Assembly: GCA_914767715.1 (NCBI GenBank)
Contig: OU612069.1
Location: 10,909,387 to 10,973,386, forward strand
From: Membranipora membranacea
Taxonomy: Eukaryota > Bryozoa > Gymnolaemata > Cheilostomatida > Membraniporidae
Direction: 5' to 3'
DNA length: 64,000 nucleotides
Shown: piece after piece, positions 1 to 13,600 of the stretch
Numbering within the stretch: the stretch's first letter is position 1
How the letters are laid out: each line of letters opens with the position of its first letter
The notes under the pieces: model-generated
What the model saw: only the letters and a program-made list of their open reading frames with translations
What the model was told of the DNA's origin: nothing
Database searches by the model: none
Made by a program: the position numbers and the translations under genes

Positions 1-650
1 AATGCAAGTCTACAGAGCACATCACGCAAATTGAAAACTCGTCCAATAACGACTCGGTCCACATTTGTACACCTGACAGCTATTCTGGCAGATGATAATG
101 TTGCAGCTTGAATCTCCACTATTGTTATTCTCGCAGCCCTCGGCTAGTTTAGTCATTCCGTTTATTCACATATTATTCTCACATATCACAATGCATCGTA
201 AAATCCTATATCATATCATTGTAGTGATCAGATACCTATGATAGGATAACTCATTTATTATTGGAAGCAAAATGGACCCAGTATAATGTGTGAGTTTTTC
301 TTTACCATTAACCGCATTTATTATCATTCATTGTTTAAGAAAAGATCATAATAATCATCATTTTCTATCAGAATCGTTGCATAGTCAAATTTGTCATATT
401 TTCACATTACATGATGAGAATTGAAGTTTGTGATAATTTCCTAAAATGGAATGTTTTTCTCAACTGATTGTTAACTCCTTGTCAATTCTTGTTAACAGGA
501 TTACCAGCAAATAAAGATAATATGAACACATAAAGCTTCGTCGGATCACCGGTTAATGCTGGCCAATACAATGAGTTTGATGGGTGCAGCCAGCCACCTC
601 TAGTGCTACCCTATCATGATACATATTATATGGATGAGTAGCATATATCT

Positions 651-950
651 GACCCTGAACAAGTCTATGGCTATTCCTGTATGGTTGTTGGACCGTATTT
701 CTCATCTTTGATTGGTCGACAAATTAAGAATCTAGAATAGCTGACTCTTGTAAATTTTTGTAAAGCAGCATACCTGAGTTTTTGAAGGTTGTTACTGGGA
801 TGCCAATCAATGCAAAACTGCAAAATGCAAAGCTGACAGGTTTTAAGCTTTATTTTGATCTTGACACAAAGTCTTATACTGATGGCATAAATCAACAAAT
901 ACCCATGCTGTGTATTTTACCACTGATCCATAAATTCATATCAATGTATA
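651..950 (+). repeat. Dispersed repeat, copy 1 (second copy at 7533-7818)
   Basis: About 290 bp beginning 'tctgaccctgaacaag' and ending 'aattcatatcaatg' recur in the same orientation at about 7533-7818, with scattered substitutions and small indels. No coding potential or clear terminal repeats are visible. It may be a non-autonomous element or part of a segmental duplication. Confidence 0.75.
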
Positions 951-1304
951 ACACCAAAACCATGGTGTACTAAACTGTCTAAAAAGCCCAGACTTGACTG
1001 AAGCTGATTGTAGTAAAATTGATATACTAAAATAAAGCTAAGAAGATAAATAGCCAGGTAAGCACTTGTACACAGCTATTCATTACAATAAGCAACACAT
1101 GCCTCTAGTCAGAATTAAAAAGGGTATGGTAAGCCATATATTATAATCTCCAGTTAAATCATAATGTGCTTTCAAGATAAACTTAAATGTCATTATAATA
1201 CCTCAGTTGTCCGACCTCACAGACAACCACACAGACATGCTTCAATCAACCAGGCGGAATAAAAATATTAGCAAACATTCATCGAATCGAAATAAAACAA
1301 AACG

Positions 1305-1310
1305 TTTATT
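1305..1310 (-). promoter_or_regulatory. Candidate poly(A) signal AATAAA for the minus-strand gene
   Basis: TTTATT on the plus strand reads AATAAA on the minus strand, about 380 bp beyond the stop codon at 1690-1688. Position fits a 3' UTR end, but the hexamer is common in AT-rich DNA. Confidence 0.35.
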
Positions 1311-1687
1311 CATACAATAGTATGTCATCAAACCAACGTGGTCCATTTCGATCTTCATTATTGGCGCATAATAAACAACTTTGAGTTGAATTTCTTGACT
1401 AAATGTTCTACATGATCGAAAAAGGGAAGGTGGTAATCAACTAAAGTTCCTAAAAATCGAACAGATTCTACAGGATATATTGAGCCTTTCCAATGGCAGC
1501 CCTTTCAATGGCTGCTCTCAACTGACTCACTCTTTAAATTCATATATAAAATACCAAACATTGGGTCCCAATGGAAAGAACGTCATGAGCACCGGCTGCA
1601 TTGCTTCAGTTCGATAATATTAAAGAGTAAACTCGTATCAAAAACCATGATTCTGCGTCATGTGTTCTCCCGGCGGCTATGCCTGTA

Positions 1688-4600
1688 TTAGTAATACCAA
1701 TTCAAGAACTGCTCAGGAGATTCTTCATCATCATCTTCTGAGAATTCTAGTCTGCCAAGAATATTAAAAAACTATAAAGGCTGTATTATGTTAGTTTATG
1801 GAAATAATATATATGCTACACAGAACGATATCTGTTGCAGATATCCAAAAACCGACAAGAATCGATGCTTCATCTTTCCAAAATTTTATTACCAAGGAAA
1901 AAATCACTAGCAGATGATATGTGAGCCCCCGTTGCCTTCACAGACGATCTCTCGATCTGCATTATTTTTGTCTACATAGCTGAGCAATATGATATAATGT
2001 AATTTCAAGTTAGAAAAACATGTCGCTTTTTATTTTGTATGCAACAACTTTTGATCTCGTATTGCATATTGCGCATTGCATATATTGCACTTGCACCATT
2101 CAAAAGGAGAGCATAAACTGATAGATTAGTAGTTTGTGTGAAATCACTAACAGCGCCAGGATATGAAGTGCACAACAAGCGTAGGTAATATTGGTGATAT
2201 AGCATGATGAACTATTGTGTATTAGTAAAATATGTTTTAGATTTATTTGCTCTTACCTTTCGAGTGTTTCACCACTATCTGCACTACCTAAAGTCGACAC
2301 GTCATCCTGTGCCGATTCAGCCCTACAAAGAAAAAACAAAAAAATAGTATTTTGTAACAATGGCAGAAAAGTAGCTTGTTTTCATCAAACATATCCCGCT
2401 CGGACGAACAATGTTTACATTTCCAAATAGGATTCTGATCTTTACATAAATAAAGAAGCAAATTGGTTATTCGGAATAAGTTACTGCATATATCATTTGG
2501 CTCTGTCCTTCTGCGGCTGTTTTATATACAAGGACTAGACACAAATATAACCAGACATCGTACTGCAATGCTAATAATAGGCCAGAAGCAGCTATAGCAT
2601 AAGTCGTTATGGCACGGACAATATTTGATGGCAGGATACTGATCACGTTTTATACTTCATTGGTGTATGTTCTGTAAAATTCACCGGGTGTACCCAGTTG
2701 TAGTGGTCATATTTAGAAATTAAAAGGTGTTTTGTTTTGGCATTATATGTGTGGGGAAATAACTCCTATTCTGTGTAATCTAAGTAATCTAATCATCAGG
2801 GAATTCCAGGTTGAAATTGCATTGTGGGATTTTGTTAACATGGCAATTAATTCACCAAGTAAACTTGGAGAGAAGGCTGCTCGTATCAGACCAGCACAAA
2901 TTGAAAAATTTCAATTGAATTATGTCAAACTTCTTATGGGACCAGTATCAAAGATTATAAATGCTTGATGGCAGGATACTTGATGCTAGTATGATATTGT
3001 ATGGTCTTATGGTTCAATGAGTGCCTCACTTTTCAGAAAGAAACCAAACTGTCAGAGTCTGAAAAACTTAGTTATGCCAGCTTCGCATACTTTCCTAACA
3101 TGCTAATGACATGATATGGGGATATGCGGTAGCACTGTCTCTCATCAACCATCTCATGCAATGATAAAACATATACGATGTAGAACCCAGTGCTATAGTC
3201 TTGACTTGTGCCAACTGCATCAAACTCTTGACTTCCCACTAATCACATATCGATATAGTGTGAATATTTAGGATATGCAGTAGTGCTGCGGCTGACCTCT
3301 TCAACTGGGTACACACTTTTTTCCTACATCAAATTTGTCTCACGCTATCATGTTTTGAGCAGTCTTATGTCTAGGCTGTTTTTTGTCTTGTTCTCGTTGA
3401 GATGTAGTGCTGTCGCTGACCACCTTTTAAAATGATGTGATATAATATCTTGTTAAAATCATACATATAGTCGTGTTTCCTGCTGACCATATTAATCACT
3501 CAACATTTCACTTACCTAACCGATTGTGAAGAAAATTGCAGGTATGCTGCCGCGCTGCCACTGACATGAGTGCTACAACCGGGTACACTCTCAGTTTTGG
3601 ATTCAGCACGTTGTTCTACCCTAGATATACCCTTGCTTTAGACTCGTAACATTTCACTTATTATTAGCGATTTTGAGAAAAATTGCGATATACTGCTGCG
3701 CTGCCGATCTTCTGCTGACATGATTGCTACGACTGGGTACACTAGACCAAGTTTGGTCCATTTGCCTGCAATCTGAGCTGTGGCTCCCGATCCACTAATC
3801 ACGCCGCGGCGTGACCAGTGAATTGGGAGCAATAGGCATGCAGGCAATTGGATAAAACTTGTTCTAGGTTACACCCTATTTCTTTATATTCAGCACGTTG
3901 TTATACCCTTGAAACACCTTTTATTTAAACTCTTAATATTTCACTTATTAAAAGCAAATTTTAGAAGAAATGAGGATATGCTGCCACGCTGCCGCTGACA
4001 TGACCGCTACAACTGCGTACAACCTTAATTTTGGATTCACTATGTTGTTCCACCCTAGAAACACCTTTTATTGAATTCTTAACATTTCACTTATTATATG
4101 CAATTTTGAGAAATATTGCGGATATGCTGCCGCAAGACAGTATTATTCTAACCTCATAAAGATCTGACATTATACTTATTGAAAATTATAAATTTGTCCT
4201 GATCTAACACGAGCAGACTTCTACAAGTTTACTTTGTAAATAAATTGGCAAGTCAACAAAATCCCCACAATGCTGTTTCAACCTGGAATTCCCTGAAGAT
4301 TAGATTAGTAAGATCACACAGAATAGGAGTTATGTCCCCACACATATAATGCAAAAACAAAACACCTTTTAATTTCTAAATATGACCACTACAACTCGGT
4401 GCACCCGGTGAAATTCACAGAAGAAACATCAATGAAGTATAATATGCGATCAGTTTCCTGCCATCAAAAACTGTCCATGCCATTATTTTATAGAGCAGTT
4501 ACAGCTAGGCTGCTTCGTGCCTATAATCATCATATTATGTTTCAACTGATATTCACTGCTACATAGACAATCTCATCTAATCAGGATCCTATCAAATTAT

Positions 4601-7600
4601 GCCTACTGTGAAATAATTTTCTAGAAGGTGACAACTGATGTAAACTAAGAAGGAAAGAGCTGAGTGCTGTGAGATAACTTCACAGCTTCCTTTGAAGGAC
4701 TCAGGAGAGTCCGGGAAAGGAGCGGCAAAAGCTGTGAGATAAACTCACAGCTTTCTCTGATGACTCAGGAGAGTCAATAAAAAGGGAGGGCAGAAGCTGT
4801 GAGATCTCAAGTTCTCACAGCTCAGGAGATTTCGGATAAAGAGCCAAGAGGATGGGAGCAGGTGATACCAGACGGCGTCAACCACTTCAAAATCAGAGAC
4901 CAATCTCAGTTTTATCTTTTGATGAAATCTGTTATATATTAGGCATAATTAAATTACTGTCAGCTATCAGACATTCCGTCTCCGTCTTTTTGGAGGGTTC
5001 AATCGCTGTCATATAAATAATGTGTATAATTAAACCTTTTTATCAGACAAAAATTAAAGTCCAATCTCCGCTTTTTTTGAGGGTTCAATAGCAAGCATTT
5101 AAATAATGTGTATAATTAAACCTTTTTATCAGCAAAAAATCTGGATCCAATCTCCGCCTTTTTCAAGAGGATGGGCAAATGCAACCTCCGGTTTTTTGGC
5201 CATACTCACCCGCCGTGATGAACCCCGGTGCATATAAAAACCGGGGGAACATCAAGGCAGGGCAGTTCTGGTTGGAGAGCCCTTGGAGCATGTTTTTCTG
5301 GTATGGTATAGATTGCTTTTCTGGTATCTAACTTAGTTTATTATTCAAGAATAAAAATTGATTTTAATGTCGAAAAGGCATCTCAACTATGAGTCATTGG
5401 TAAATTGAATTAATACCTACTTGTAACAAAATTCTAAAGAACAATGTTGTGGATAAATTTGATTAGGTAAACAAAACACTTTTTGTATGGACTTGCCTTC
5501 TTCCTCAACAGGAAGAAGTTAACTCAAAATACAAAATACATACATACAAAATAAACATGAGCAAAATGAATAAAATAGTGGTGTCTGTTCTGCTTGGGTA
5601 TTCGGCCCCAAGTGGGTCGAATATGCGACAGTGCTACAATACTTGAGCTAAAATAATCTCTCTATTTACCCATCTCTAGTTGCGACACTTCTGACTGTGT
5701 GACTGTGATCAGATGAGCCATCATCCGCTGATATAGCACTGCAATTATAAGAATATTATGTAAGGTTATTAACTGTCACTCAACCACCATCAGGCTAAAC
5801 AAACTTTAATTATATAGCTGAATAATAGGTCTTCTTTTGTGTTTTGAGGCTGCATATAAATGTGCTACACCATATGCACCATGTTTCCATGTAAATTTTG
5901 AGGTCGGCCTAGACCGAGCTGAGCTGTCACCTCTTGGCACGATCTCGAAATATGATGCCATTCCCATGATAGAGCTGAGAAAAAAAAAATCAAAGAAATC
6001 TGCCAACACCAGGATCTGAACCCCAGCTTCACGTGTCAGAGTCTTTGATGCTAACCGCTCAGCCACGCCAGCTTGCTATGGTCAAGTACTGATATGTGCG
6101 ATCTTAACCTTGGAGCTCAGGGCGATCTCGGAGTCATTTCCATAGCTTGAAGACCTCTTAATTAGCCTCAGATCAACCTCAAAACTAACATGGAAATGCA
6201 GTGATGCACTACCCAGAAAGGAAAGAAATTATATTTAATCAAGTCAAAACATGTTGAAGAAACAGAGACAATAAGTGCAGGTTGATGGTAGGGGGGATCC
6301 TTTTATCAACTGAGTTTAAATCCGCATCTCGTGGAGAAGCATTGCCCTAAATATAACAGACTGTGATGCCAACAAATTTACAATTCAATTCAAGAAATGT
6401 CATAAGACTGACCCATATCTAGTCACCACACTTGTTATTGTACTGCTCTCGTCAGATGAGCCGTCGTTAACAGACACAGCACTGCAACAACAAATGTTCT
6501 ACAGAGTGAAAAATGATGTAAATGAAATCATTAAAAGACACTGTTAGCTACAGGAGCTAAATAAATCTCTATACTTACCCATCTCTGGTTTCGCCACTTC
6601 TGACTGTATCGCTGTGATCAGATGAGCCGTCATCTACTGATATAGCACTGAAATTATATGAAACCATACAAGGCTATTGATTTTCACCGTACACATTAAG
6701 CATGAGCAGCTTTGAGGCTGAAAACAAACCAAATCCTGTTGTGCAATGTTATAGTTGCATGTCACAGGCAAAATTCCAAAAACCTAAATGCTTTTGAAGT
6801 ACTCCCATACCGCAATTTGAACATAAAACCCAACAATGAAATTAGTCATAGGAAGGGTCATGTCGCAAAACAAATAATTATTGACTCCGATATGACAATA
6901 GAAGATACAAGTGGTAGATCTGTAATGGTTATTGTACGTATATGCACATGGTCATCTGCATTTGGATAACAACAGAGAAGATTTGTCTATAAGACTTTTG
7001 TGTCCTGTGTGTTATGTTTGTAACAAATCTCGGGAATTTTAAGTATGTAAGCCCACTGGTCAATATCAACAATGATATCATAGTCAGTTTCCATTTTTCA
7101 CTTCAACTGACAAAAATTCGAGAGTATAAACTGCAGGTAATGATAACCGTGAAATTTTTGTTTATCCAGTTAGTGTCTTGTTAATCACGCTATCAATCAC
7201 AATGTGTAAAAATCAGTCATTTTAACTGCCCAAAATGTGTAATTTCAAGCAGTAAGGAATCTGTTAATACATACTTGGGACCACTGGTGAGTTACATAAC
7301 TGAACTACACTGCATACAGGGCATATATGCAGGTTCTATGATACTTACCCATTTCTAGTTTGAGCACTGGTCACTGATATTTCAGTAGAAGAGTCATCTC
7401 GAACAGTCTCAGCTCTACAATATGCAAAAAAGTCACTGACAGTCATTATCAATTTAAGAATGGGTGAGTCGAATGACCTAGAATAATGACCAATAAATAA
7501 CAAAACTCACTGATTTATGGAAGAGGGAAACATGTCTGACCCTGAACAAGCGTATGGCTATTTTATATGGTTGCAGGACCGCATTTCTCATTTTTGAGAT

Positions 7601-10600
7601 GTTCAGAATCTAGAATAGCTGACAATTGTAAACTTTTGTCGCGCAGCTTGCCTGAGTTTTTGAAGGATGATACTGGGACGTCAATCAATGCAAAACGTAA
7701 AAGCTGAGAGGTTTTTAGCTTTATTTTGATCCTGGCACAAAGCTTTATACTGATGGCATATCTCCACAAATAGCCACGCTATGTATTTTACCACTGATCT
7801 ATGAATTCATATCAATGACAAAACTGCTTTGGTTCACGACTTACCCATTTCTTGTTTGAGAACTTGATTGAGATCTTTCACTGTCATCTCTTTCAATCTC
7901 ATCGCTGCCAAGCAAAAAAATCATTACTTCAATGAAAAAACAGGCAATAACTGTATGGCTGTTAACTATTTGCATTACAAATTCTGTGACTACGCACCCT
8001 GTAGATTTCAGTTGGCATCAACTTGTAAAACAATTCCTTATGAACAACAACCTCACATGGCAAGTCGGAGAAACCTGGGGCACCAACAGAACCCAGTAGT
8101 CAGTGATTTATGAATACTCATTTGAAACTCACGACAACAATGAACTATGAACTAACAATTGAACTGTAATTCTAATCCCTATTTTTTCCTGCTTTTTAAA
8201 AATAAAAAAGAATGTTTATTAGTTTTATGTATTTAGATACAGACAAACGCTGCCGTAACCATACAAACCTTCGAATTTGGTTAGGTTGAGTATCTTCAGT
8301 ATTGAATTCTGTAATAAGTAATCACAAGAAGCAAATCAACAAGTTTGTGCTGATGTTACAAAGCATTACATTGAATAAGAGATGGTATTTCATCGATCAA
8401 AATGCTCTTAGAAGCAATACAAAACACTTTAAAAAGTTGCAGTGACTGTTCCTGTCTGAAGCCTTGAAACAAAATAATTCATCAAACAAGCGTATAATAC
8501 CATCCCGTTTTTAGTATAATCAGTCCTGTCAATCATCCTAATTTTCACTTACCTGCAATGCCTTGCTCCTCTTCTTCCCTCTCTAATGGACAACAGGATC
8601 CATTAATGAGGTTTCTCAGCCAAGCAGGTTGTGTCAATCTTTGACATCGCCTTGAATAAAAGGTTTTTAATGCATGTCAAATCAGATTGAAATTTTGAAA
8701 AGATGAATACAGTGAGCTCTAAGCAATTGTCGTCTATTACATTTGTTACTATGAAAACTTACGACCTGATCTGCAGTCCACATGTCTCTGTTTCATTTAC
8801 AATAGCAGACGCATTTGAACATAATCTGTAAATCCCATTTAGAATCTGCTCTTCATAGATGTTTATATGAGGTCTTTCATTTGCCTGACTTTCTAAAAGA
8901 TATGAAGATAAGGATTTATAACTTACTAATCCCCAAAAGAAACTTTTCTTTTACCATACACTCAGGCAGACAAACATGCTCTTATTCAGTTATTACTGTG
9001 GATGTCATCTTGACAGAATTTTATTCATAAAGAAAAATAGGTACAAGTTTCCTCTAAATATTCGGAATATATATAGCTTGCATGCTCTGATTATTTCATT
9101 CATGTTTTTTTTTTGAGCAAATATCATTTCAGATAAGTACCAAAAACTTAAAATAAGAGGCGTTTGGAAACTGCAAGCTTTCGATTTGAAATGATCTGTG
9201 ATGAGTGCCTTCTAGAAGCTGCCTTTTAACGGCAGCTGTTAAACCAAATTTATCCCAGTGAGTGCACTTGCGAAGGTGAATAAAAAAATCCATCTGTGTA
9301 ATTATATTTACTTGGTATGGTTATCACCTCCCTTGGATATTAATTCCTAGTTATAACTAACCTGCTAACTGTTGGCATTCAAATTTTTCATCAGCTTCAC
9401 TATTATAGTCATCAAGTAAATCCTGAAAGAAGGCGAGTGAACCATAGATAATTGTGAAACCGAAATACCTATGTATAAGTTTGTGTCATATCAGTAATCC
9501 ATTAAGTGAAAATTTAAAATTTCAAGAGAAACAATTTTGTATATAACAATATATACAGAGGTATCATTGTATCATGGTGTCTAGATCTGCTGACAGGGGA
9601 GACAATGAACATGTGTATTCTTACCATATCTCCAAGGACGAAGCTCCATTTCGGTATTGGGTTAATCACTTCTACTGATTTATTCGTCAGCTTGTCTCGG
9701 CAGTAGGCAATTAAATCATTTGCCATTCTGTCAATGTATGCTGAGCTGGGTGTCTGGTGGAGTGTACTACTGTCGTTTGTAGTCTCCGTTTCAAGTTCAA
9801 ATGGCTAATAATTGCGTGGAGAAAAATAAATATAGAGAACAAAATGAGAACCTAGGTTAAAAGCATTAAACATTGTTCGTAAGACATGGCTCAGGTAATT
9901 CATTTTTAATGGTGAATCATTGGAGATAAGCTTGATCAATATTTGCTAATACATAAACATAAAAAAGGCTAATGTTTCAAGATCCTTCAAGGTAGTTCAA
10001 CAATAGCATTACACACAGGGATGGAAAAGCATACTGAACAGAATAAAAATTAAAATAAAACGCATTATCAACCTTAAAACAGATCTTACAGTAACTTTGA
10101 AGCCAAACAGCTAAGAAAAAGCTTTATCTTCATTGCAAATACTCTCGGGCATTGTTAAGTGGACTTTCCGAATATGTGAATTAAATAATGCCTAACAAAA
10201 TCCTCATGGTAAAAGATCGGGCATGAGACACTCACCGGGTTCAGAACAAGCCATGATATCTTTTTGGCTGTCACCATCTCACCTAACATAGAGTAATATT
10301 CGTTTGATGAGTTGTGCTGCATATCCTGGGTACTTGCTGCAATACTTTCGAGATGATGATCGCCTCTCTCCTAAAGTACAAGTTTACAGCCCAAATACAC
10401 AAATGAAAAGCATTGAATTTATAAAGTTTCCATAAATGCTGATATTTCAGTTGTTTTTCTAGTTTATCAAAAGAAAAGATTAATTTTTGAAAAACTCAAT
10501 TATCAGTGCATACTCTTACTTAATGCCAACCTTTTTCAGGTTTAAAACCTTGAGGTATGTTGTTGTGGAGGATTAAAAAGCAACTTCCTAAGATCTACTT

Positions 10601-13600
10601 ACATCGTTTGTATTGTGATGCTGTTCCATTTCTTCCATGACTGGAAACATGGTGAAATATAGAACCAATAAGAGAAGTTGTATGATGATGACGATTTGTA
10701 AAGGCTCACCAGCATTACTTGACTTTCGGGAAGCGCAACTCTTCTGTAAAATAAACAAGGAATTATGAAGTGTGTAAACTGGTGATTTGTTTATGCTCTT
10801 TACAAGTTCATCACATCCTTCGCTTCCATGTGGCGTTTGACTCAGTGAGGATCCACTTCGTGCTTGAAGAATTTGATGAAATAAGTTTGGTATACAATTG
10901 TTTGTGACCATTATGTTGACCCAGTTTTCTATAAAACTGACCCACAGCTAGCCAATGTGTTGGTTTTGATTGGCTTGGTGAAGTGAAAGAGCCAATGCCC
11001 AACCTTTGAGAAATAAATGGTAATTGGGTTCTAAACTACTTCCGGTCATCAAATTTTCATCTTGTGCAACCAACTCCTTGGTGCAACATCCTGCATTTAT
11101 TGCCAAGGTCACAAGTGCTTTCCTTTCCAAACAATAAGAGCCAACCTATTGGCTACTCATGGAAAGGTTTCGGTTTTAGGTGCCAGATATAAATAGCTGC
11201 AATCATCTTCTTTGTGGCTGTGTCAATTTAAAGTAGACACTAAATTGGTGGGGGCATAGCCAATGTTTTTGCTCTGTTTGGTAGGTTGGGAGAAGAAGAG
11301 CCAATGCAAGGTCATTTGGCACTGTCTATGAAAGTACCTTCGACTTTTGCATTAGCTCTGCAGAGCCAAAGCATTAGTTAGGTGGAGTCTGGCTTGACTC
11401 GCTTTAATACCGGATAATAAACATACTTGAAACATATCAACCTGCATTTTTTGTAGGATACTTCTTCTCGGTGCAGGTACTGGCCGAACTCGTTGTGTAG
11501 CTGGCCTTCGTTCCTCAGATTGGTCAGCTATCCTTTTCACATTCTACAGCCAATGCTTACATAATAAACTCATAACAAATTAGGTGTAATTTTATGTAAT
11601 GATCAACTAAGAGTTTATCAGAGTGTGACTATAATATGGGTATAAATGGGAATACAACATAAAATATATGTAACATTAAAGCTAGAAAGGACACCACATA
11701 CCATAAAGTGAAAGTTAGGCACGTCATTGTTGGTGACATAATGACATTGAACTGTGTGAACATTGATTACCAGTCCAGGTATTTTTTTGTTATTTCCATC
11801 AATTTCTATCGCAATCCAAATGCAATCCAAATCCAAAAGTGAAAGTTCTTATGGAGATAGTATGGGACTTAAAATTCATGATAAAATCCGAATAATTGGT
11901 CAAATCTTGAGATTCCTAGTAAGTTTACAGTGCCGATTCAGATGTATACATCCGCTTTTGACACATTACTTATCACACACCTCATGGTCTGTGCTATGAT
12001 GAGAGGAGTCATATTCACTGAGGTTCGCGTTACTAGCATATTCACTGAGGTTCGCGTTACTAGCATATTCACTGAGGTTTGTGTTACTAGCATATCCAGA
12101 TGATGCTGCCATCACAGAGGAGGAACTCCTGTTGTATTTACCATCCCTGACCTGAAATGCAAATAATCTAATGCTTTAATAATGTTAAGCCTTGTTTTCA
12201 TTTAGAGTAACTGTCATTCATCTTTCAGATTTATCCAAATCAATTCATTGAGAGCATAGGAAAACTAAATCTCAATTGTTCCACATTATGCGTCTTTTTT
12301 CAGGTTTCACGATGATCCCAAAAAACTAGGATGATATCATTCAAATACATGTGTCCTCAAAAAGGTAGCGGTGTAAACATAATATACAATGGGTAGTGAG
12401 GGAAAATAAACTAGGGGTTGAGTAAAGTGGCCTAGCAGCATTTTAACTGCATAAGAAGTTTCAAATGCATTGACTTTGCAATGAATGCAAAAGGGGTGCA
12501 TGCCTTGTATTTATTCTCAATTATACTATGGATACTACCGAAGAAAAAAGAATGTTTTACATTGCTAACACTGTATGTTGTGTCTTATAGGCTCCAACAG
12601 ATCAAAAGATGGGTCTAAGCACTCACAACCCCAATATTGTATTACACGTACCATTGTCTTTTTGTTACGTTCCAGAAGCCTCTCAGAGTTGTCGAAATGT
12701 CTTAGTCTGGCTTCATGTATTTCCTCATTAGGCTGTGAGTGCCTTACTTCAGCACTAGCAGCAAAATAAGGAAGGCCTACATTTGATGGCTTCGAAGTCC
12801 GTCCTAGAAGAATCGAGTCAAGGGCCTGAAAAACATTAAGTTGGAATATAGTCAAACTCAACCTCAACTTTGAAACCGAATGTAGTAGCTAAGTCATGTA
12901 CTCATAGACATCATATCGGAAGTGTTGGAGTGAAACAAGAAAATGTACTCCTCAAGGGAATCTGATAAGTTAAGCTTTTTGTTTTTGCTGTGGTTTTTCA
13001 ATTTTAAGTATATGACTGTCAAGATATACTGCATCAAACAAGCTATATCCCTTTTCTGCGGTGATACTTTATTGAGCTTAGTATTGATAATTAAATAAAG
13101 GTGATATTTTACATGTGTTTATAGGTAAATCTGAGTACAACCTTGTACTAACAAAGCAATATCCATTCGTACCCAGCACATAAAGGTATACATACTGCTG
13201 GCATTCGGTGAAGATCTGGCACATCATCGTCTTCTAAGCTGCTTGTATCCATGGTATCCCCTCCCTCATCTCTGACTGCACCACATGACCGGCATCTTTG
13301 CTAAAATATGTTAAAGGGACTAAGCAAAATAAGGACAACCATTTGATTTTTCAGTCTTGACTGGAACTGAATTGAATGGAATGATTCATTGCTTGATCTG
13401 TGTTGCTTTCGGTGTTCTTTGTTCAGCAAAATGCAGGATCAGAAGCACTCTTTCATGCGTACATGTATCATCCTGATCAACTCAAAAGTCCAGACACCAG
13501 TCCTGATTTTTTAACCTGTCCGAACCCTACAAAAAGCTCTTACCGTACGCTCAAACATGACGACTTTATCTGCAGTTTTAGATCCACCCTCTTTGGCAGT

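Larger units (their letters stand above)
1..1687. other. Intergenic / 3' flank, no gene seen
   Basis: I see no convincing coding exon here. The right part is the 3' UTR and flank of the minus-strand gene whose stop codon is at 1690-1688. The only other structure is a dispersed repeat copy at about 651-950. Confidence 0.6.
2257..7904 (-). repeat. Tandemly duplicated phase 2-2 mini-exons within the gene
   Basis: Six consecutive exons of 60-69 nt (7904-7845, 7414-7349, 6647-6579, 6481-6413, 5738-5670, 2322-2257) all start and end in phase 2. They encode related units of about 22 residues, for example AISVDDGSSDHSDTVRSGE and AVSVNDGSSDESSTITS. Most end in TR[DN]G, and donors are typically GATGG|GTAAGT or AATGG|GTAAGT. 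Exons 6647-6579 and 5738-5670 are nearly identical, so the duplication was recent or is being homogenised. Any one of them can be skipped without losing frame. The sixth is the most diverged. Confidence 0.85.

Noticed and set aside
6000-6072. Functional tRNA gene (also considered at 14.7, 15.3 and 50.0 kb)
   Set aside because: Poor acceptor pairing or displaced stems, and each is followed by a non-tRNA body. SINEs explain them better.
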